From: Rhynchopus sp. YZ270_cl-10
Taxonomy: Eukaryota; Euglenozoa; Diplonemea; Diplonemida; Diplonemidae
DNA: 64,000 nucleotides
Assembly (NCBI GenBank): GCA_964035575.1
Contig: OZ037868.1
Coordinates: forward strand, 930,001 to 994,000
Direction of reading: 5' to 3'
Shown here: positions 59,582 through 64,000 of the stretch, piece after piece
Layout: each line of letters begins with the position of its first letter
How positions within the stretch are numbered: the first letter of the stretch is position 1
Translations under genes and position numbers: made by a program
The notes under the pieces: generated by a model
What the model saw: the letters and a program-made list of their open reading frames with translations, nothing else
Database searches by the model: none
Told to the model about the DNA's origin: nothing

Positions 59582-60595
59582 ATGGAACTCAACATCGAGG
59601 GCTTTGATGGTCGGACGTACGTCGTCGATGTGGATGTGGATGACACAGCGAAGGACCTGCGGCGGAAGGTGGCAACTGCAGCGGGGTTTGCTGAAGACAG
59701 CTTTGGCATGAGATTCGGAGGGAACGACGAAGGAGAGGACATCAACATCACAGCGCTGAGTGCTGGCGACACACTCCTCCTGACGCAGACGAAGAAGCAA
59801 GAAGCCATTGCAGCTCTTCGTGCATTGGGTGAAACAGACCTCACAGGAACGAGGCTTGCGAGTGTGAAAGACCCCAAGGTGGTTCAGTTGTTTCTGCAGG
59901 CAGAAGTTGTAACTGCGACACCGAAATGGCTCCTGGCATGCATAACGTTAACAAGCCTTGACCTGAGTGCCCCGTTGGCCATAACTGCGGTGGATGACGG
60001 CTTCCTGTTTCGGTGTTCATCATTGAAATCAGTTGACTTGTCTGGGTTGAGCAACGTCACCCACATAGGCGAGGAGTTCCTGTCAGGCTGTTGTGCGTTG
60101 GAAACAATCGATCTCTCAGGACTCAGCAACGTCACGCATGTTGGGAACGGCTTCTTATCCGAGTGCGCGTCGTTGATTTCAATCGACTTTGCAGGATTTA
60201 GCAGTGTCACAAGCCTTGGGAACTACTTCTTATCAGGTTGCACGTCGTTGACCTCAATCGACTTTGCAGGATTAAGCAGTGTCACAAGCTTTGGGCACTA
60301 CTTCTTATTACGTTGCACGTCGTTGATTTCCACTGACTTTGCAGTATTAAGCAGTGTCACAATCCTTGGGCGTGACTTCTTATCAGATTGCACGTCGTTA
60401 ACCTCAATCGACTTTGCAGGATTTAGGAGTGTCACAAGCCTTGGGAGTGACTTCTTATATGGTTGCACGTCGTTGACCTCAATCGACTTTGCAGGATTGA
60501 GTGGTGTGACACAAATTGGCAGCCACTTTCTTGAAGGTTGCACTTCTTTAAAAACATACGACTTTCCAGCATGGAGCGCTATCCAGGGCAAATAG
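59582..60595 (+). CDS. Ubiquitin-like/BspA-type LRR protein, copy 1 (337 residues)
   Basis: Start chosen at ATG 59582: it follows CACTCCCACAACAG (acceptor-like) by 16 nt and begins exactly at the domain; an in-frame ATG at 59534 is the alternative. Residues 1-75 fold like ubiquitin (MELNIEGFDGRTYVVDVDVD...DEGEDINITALSAGDTLLL). From ~115 to the end are eight 25-residue leucine-rich units of the BspA/TpLRR type, for example TSLTSIDFAGLSSVTSFGHY then FLLRC. No signal peptide or membrane anchor, so it is likely cytosolic, unlike the surface BspA proteins of other protists. The two residues before FL vary from unit to unit while the rest is nearly fixed. The repeat DNA is highly homogeneous. Partner unknown. 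Confidence 0.85.
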   Translation: MELNIEGFDGRTYVVDVDVDDTAKDLRRKVATAAGFAEDSFGMRFGGNDEGEDINITALSAGDTLLLTQTKKQEAIAALRALGETDLTGTRLASVKDPKVVQLFLQAEVVTATPKWLLACITLTSLDLSAPLAITAVDDGFLFRCSSLKSVDLSGLSNVTHIGEEFLSGCCALETIDLSGLSNVTHVGNGFLSECASLISIDFAGFSSVTSLGNYFLSGCTSLTSIDFAGLSSVTSFGHYFLLRCTSLISTDFAVLSSVTILGRDFLSDCTSLTSIDFAGFRSVTSLGSDFLYGCTSLTSIDFAGLSGVTQIGSHFLEGCTSLKTYDFPAWSAIQGK

Positions 60596-60729
60596 AAGTG
60601 TCTCTGAGGCACTGTGAAAAGCCACCACCCAATATGAGGTGTCTGGTGTATTTTTTTGGGGGAGGGGAATGCCAAACCCGCCAGCTGGCAAAGGTTGCAC
60701 ACCCCTGCATGGGATCGGTGCCTTCTATC

Positions 60730-60816
60730 GCCGTGATGATATCAACTGGTGTTGGTTGCAGACTTCAAATCTGTAGGCGGGGTGACCCGCAGCGGTTCGA
60801 TTCCGCCTTCGCGGTG
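60730..60816 (+). tRNA. tRNA-Sec (UCA), copy 2
   Basis: Identical over all 87 nt to copy 1. Its immediate upstream flank (GGGATCGGTGCCTTCTATC) differs from copies 1 and 3, which share GGGACCAGAGTATCCTATC. It lies 134 nt after the first LRR gene. Confidence 0.95.
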
Positions 60817-60991
60817 CTTTTCGTTTGACTCAAAAGTGGTCCGTTTTTGTGCCAAGACCCAACACCTTTGCACCCTTCTGGGAGCGATCTGTCAAAAGAA
60901 GGCCGAAAAACGGTGTTTTGAGCAGTTTGAAGCACTTTCTTGTTTTTCCTGCTTAAATGCACTTTTTGCCTTTGCCACTTTTGCTCGAAGG

Positions 60992-61530
60992 GGGACACCA
61001 TTTGCATTGATGACATGATTGTTTTTTCTTTGTCTTTTGAAGGGTATTGGCAAATGATCTGCCACTGTGGTGAGTAGGTCGGTTGTGAATGTGTTCATAG
61101 GCTTGAAAGGGAAGAGAAGAGACGAAGAGTAGCAGAATATTTCTTAGTCTGGGGATTGGGGTGGGAAAGGGCGGGGGGTGTGCGTGAGAAGTCGGGGGTG
61201 TTTTTGGTCTAAGTGGTGTTTGCCTCTCAGCGAAATGTATGAAGTGCAGCAAGGCATATCCTCTGTGGCAAGGTTCCTTTATTGCACGCAGTGTGTGTTG
61301 TGTTGTGGTTCGTTTGGGGGACGGGGAGTGAGTGGGGGTGGGATGGGGTCAGTCACATCAATCTCTTGCTACAGGCAAGAGAGGAGACACATCGTTGGGA
61401 CACCTCTAATGGAGGACCACCTTGTCGCGGTGTCTTTGCACTGTGAACAACATCCCCTTCTGTGCAGCCCTTTTTGGGCAAAAAAACAAAAAAAGCAACA
61501 AAAAGCAACAAAAACAAAGCGTGTTTGATG
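60992..61530. other. Duplicated spacer with exon-like pieces
   Basis: Repeated at 63463-63975. After TTTTGAAG a stretch reads YWQMICHCG; after GCCTCTCAG another reads KCMKCSKAYPLWQGSFIARS, the second copy having an in-frame extra Lys codon; after TGCTACAG a third. They look like remnants or small exons of a duplicated gene with a Cys cluster, but I cannot complete a model. Confidence 0.3.
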
Positions 61531-61796
61531 TGGGTAGCACACCAACTAAACAAAAGACGACGCGGTGTTCATTATTTTTGACCACTTTTTTCATTAATCC
61601 TACACCTAGGTACATTTTTCGCACCCTCTTTGCTCTCTTTTCGTTTCGAAAAGAAAGTATAGGAAGTAATTAATCCCCCTCTGCAGCCGTATGTATTTGG
61701 GCGAAGGCTCTTTGCCCATACGCAGTGACGGATGGACAATCAATGGCTGTATCTTGCACCACTCCCACAACAGAAAAGAAAACACACAAAGCACCA

Positions 61797-62882
61797 ATGG
61801 AACTCAACATCGAGGGCTTTGATGGTCGGACGTACGTCGTCGATGTGGATGTGGATGACACAGCGAAGGACCTGCGGCGGAAGGTGGCAACTGCAGCGGG
61901 GTTTGCTGAAGACAGCTTTGGCATGAGATTCGGAGGGAACGACGAAGGAGAGGACATCAACATCACAGCGCTGAGTGCTGGCGACACACTCCTCCTGACG
62001 CAGACGAAGAAGCAAGAAGCCATTGCAGCTCTTCGTGCATTGGGTGAAACAGACCTCACACCAACAAGGCTTGCGTGTGTGAAAGACCCCAAGGTGGTTC
62101 AGTTGTTTCTGCAGGCAGAAGTTGTAACTGCGACACCGAAATGGTTCCTGGAACGCACAACGTTAACAAGCCTTGATCTGAGTGCCCCGTTGGCCATAAC
62201 TGCGGTTGGTGACTGCTTCCTGTTTCGGACATCATTGAAATCAGTTGACTTGTCTGGGTTGAGCAACGTCACCCACATAGGCGAGCATTTCCTGGCAGGC
62301 TGTTGTGCGTTGGAAACAATTGACCTCGCAGGACTCAGCAACGTCACGCATGTTGGGTTCTCCTTCTTGTCAGGTTGCACGTCGTTAACCTCAATCGAAT
62401 TTGCAGGATTTAGCAGTGTCACAAGCCTTGGGAAGTGCTTCTTATCACGTTGCACGTCGTTAATCTCAATCGACTTTGCAGGATTAAGCAGTGTCACAAG
62501 CCTTGAGGACTGCTTTTTGCGTGATTGCACGTCGTTGATTTCAATCGACTTTGCAGGATTTAGGAGTGTCACAAGCCTCGGGGACTGCTTCTTATCACGT
62601 TGCACGTCGTTGACCTCAATCGACTTTGCAGGGTTTAGCAGTGTCACAAGCCTTGGGAAGTGCTTCTTATCAAGTTGCACGTCGTTAACCTCAATCCACT
62701 TTGCAGGATTATGCAGTGTCACAAGCCTTGGGAAGTGCTTCTTGCGTGGTTGCACGTCGTTGACCTCAATCGACTTTGCAGGATTGAGTGGTGTGACACG
62801 AATCGAGGGCCACTTTCTTGAAGGTTGCACTTCTTTAGAAACATACGACTTTCCAGCATGGGGCGCTATCCAGGGCAAATAG
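61797..62882 (+). CDS. Ubiquitin-like/BspA-type LRR protein, copy 2 (361 residues)
   Basis: Tandem paralogue of the gene at 59582, nearly identical over the ubiquitin-like domain. Start at ATG 61797; the leader differs by a few bases and retains the ACAACAG acceptor-like site. It has nine 25-residue LRR units, one more than copy 1. In most central units the two residues before FL end in Cys (GKC, EDC, GDC, GKC, GKC), where copy 1 has Tyr or Asp (GNY, GHY, GRD, GSD). The scaffold residues are conserved, so the copies differ mainly on one face of the solenoid. The end (TYDFPAWGAIQGK) matches copy 1. Confidence 0.85.
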   Translation: MELNIEGFDGRTYVVDVDVDDTAKDLRRKVATAAGFAEDSFGMRFGGNDEGEDINITALSAGDTLLLTQTKKQEAIAALRALGETDLTPTRLACVKDPKVVQLFLQAEVVTATPKWFLERTTLTSLDLSAPLAITAVGDCFLFRTSLKSVDLSGLSNVTHIGEHFLAGCCALETIDLAGLSNVTHVGFSFLSGCTSLTSIEFAGFSSVTSLGKCFLSRCTSLISIDFAGLSSVTSLEDCFLRDCTSLISIDFAGFRSVTSLGDCFLSRCTSLTSIDFAGFSSVTSLGKCFLSSCTSLTSIHFAGLCSVTSLGKCFLRGCTSLTSIDFAGLSGVTRIEGHFLEGCTSLETYDFPAWGAIQGK

Positions 62883-63202
62883 AAGTGTCGTCAGCCAATC
62901 CCCTTAACCCAACAAAAGACTACAAATTAAAAAACAATCTAGAAAAAAAAAAAAAAAGTAAAATAATGCCCTTCCTCAGTCCGGAAGTATCACCTCAACC
63001 GGTTACCTGCCGTAAAAGCGAGTGAGGTTACAGAGATATCAAAAAAAAAAAAAAAAAAAAAAAAATAGAAGTGTCTCTGAGGCACTGTGGAAAGGTACCA
63101 CCCAATATGAGGTGTCTGGTGTATTTTTTTGGGGGAGGGGAATGCCAAACCCGCCAGCTGGCAAAGGTTGCACACCCCTGTATGGGACCAGAGTATCCTA
63201 TC
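62883..63202. other. Spacer between LRR copy 2 and tRNA-Sec copy 3
   Basis: Unlike the spacer after copy 1, it holds an extra ~160 bp (62890-63065) with two A runs, bounded by a repeat of AATAGAAGTGTC (about 62878 and 63065): an insertion with a 10-12-bp flanking repeat. Confidence 0.45.
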
Positions 63203-63289
63203 GCCGTGATGATATCAACTGGTGTTGGTTGCAGACTTCAAATCTGTAGGCGGGGTGACCCGCAGCGGTTCGATTCCGCCTTCGCGGTG
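63203..63289 (+). tRNA. tRNA-Sec (UCA), copy 3
   Basis: Same 87-nt sequence as copies 1 and 2. Followed by the same conserved block and the duplicated spacer that runs to the window end, so the array may continue beyond it. Confidence 0.95.
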
Positions 63290-64000
63290 CTTTTCGTTTG
63301 ACCCAAAAGTGGTCCGTTTTTGTGCCAAGACCCAACACCTTTGCACCCTTCTGGGAGCGATCTGTCAAAAGAAGGCCGAAAAACGGTGTTTTGAGCAGTT
63401 TGAAGCACTTTCTTGTTTTTCCTGCTTAAATGCACTTTTTGCCTTTGCCACTTTTGCTCGCATGGATGACATGATTGTTTTTTCTTTGTCTTTTGAAGGG
63501 TATTGGCAAATGATCTGCCACTGTGGTGGGTAGGTCGGTTGTGAATGTGTTCATAGGCTTGAAAGGGAAGAGAAGAGACGAAGAGTAGCAGAATATTTCT
63601 TAGTCTGGGTATTGGGGTGGGAAAGGGCGGGGGGTGTGCGTGAGAAGTCGGGGGTGTTTTTGGTCTAAGTGGTGTTTGCCTCTCAGCGAAATGTATGAAG
63701 AAGTGCAGCAAGGCATATCCTCTGTGGCAAGGTTCCTTTATTGCACGCAGTGTGTGTTGTGTTGTGGTTCGTTACGATAGGCAAACCCGACCCCTGATGG
63801 GGGGAGTGGGGGTGGGATGGGGTCAGTCACATCAATCTCTTGCTACAGGCAAGAGAGGAGACATCGTTGGGACACCTCTCAGGGAGGACCACCTTGTGGC
63901 GGTGTCTTTGCACTGTGAACAACATCCCCTTCTGTGCAGCCCTTTTTGGGCAAAAAAAGAACAAAAGAACTAAGAAAAACAAAAGCGCATTTGACGTGGC

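Noticed and set aside
59020-59877. Minus-strand ORF over tRNA-Sec and the LRR 5' region, and its copy at 61670-62092
   Set aside because: It reads antisense through the tRNA gene and the ubiquitin-like domain; duplicated only because the unit is duplicated.
1318-63975. A selenoprotein gene in the window to match the tRNA-Sec genes
   Set aside because: No recognised protein has an in-frame TGA with a partner motif such as CxxU. SECIS elements cannot be judged reliably by eye here.

Overview
This is a eukaryotic nuclear window. Spliceosomal GT-AG introns interrupt several genes, all three stop codons end recognisable proteins, and intergenic DNA is rich in homopolymer runs and small transposons. 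Recognisable products include a CWC15 splicing factor, a uS17-type mitochondrial ribosomal protein, a cathepsin X/Z protease, a MAP3K-like kinase, and eukaryote-type selenocysteine tRNAs. Every well supported gene is on the + strand. Many starts have a pyrimidine tract and an AG just upstream, without a nearby core promoter. Same-strand clustering, trans-splice-like acceptors, an extended uS17m and BspA-like LRR proteins point to a euglenozoan with many cis introns (diplonemid- or euglenid-like). That assignment is an inference; no spliced-leader gene was found.

Layout. 1-1152: minus-strand retroelement-type ORF beside the last exon of a kinase (1318-1845). 3.4-10.05 kb: TIR-bounded elements plus a two-exon small gene near 5.3-5.7 kb. 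10.58-19.16 kb: gene island with uS17m, a 1160-residue protein and a five-exon secretory-pathway membrane protein. 19.2-20.3 kb: two adjacent hAT-type elements. 21.76-23.10 kb: ankyrin protein, followed by a gene of very short exons (23.4-26.2 kb). 28-37.9 kb: transposon-dominated, including two nearly identical 0.9-kb elements and a 1.9-kb element with a 9-bp target duplication. 38.87-48.46 kb: second gene island with a Tim44/mL45-like protein, CWC15, a PUB-C2-TolA-like protein and an IQ-motif protein. 48.5-57.1 kb: hAT-type elements, a 262-bp tandem triplicate and the cathepsin gene. 58.98-63.98 kb: three tRNA-Sec genes interleaved with two tandem ubiquitin-like/LRR genes.

The most interesting layer is small structured DNA that ordinary gene calling misses. 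(1) A conserved ~45-nt hairpin motif recurs at least 14 times, always on the coding strand, and where gene models can be built it lies inside introns; this looks like an introner family. (2) Other short stem-loop families occur, two with A-rich tails and compensatory stem changes. (3) A mini-hairpin followed by CGGTACGC is shared by otherwise unrelated transposon families. (4) Many hairpins are capped by the same C-TNC-G triloop on unrelated stems, including a perfect 26-bp stem at 8093. Several genes become visible only when this intron signal is used to find 30-150-nt exons.
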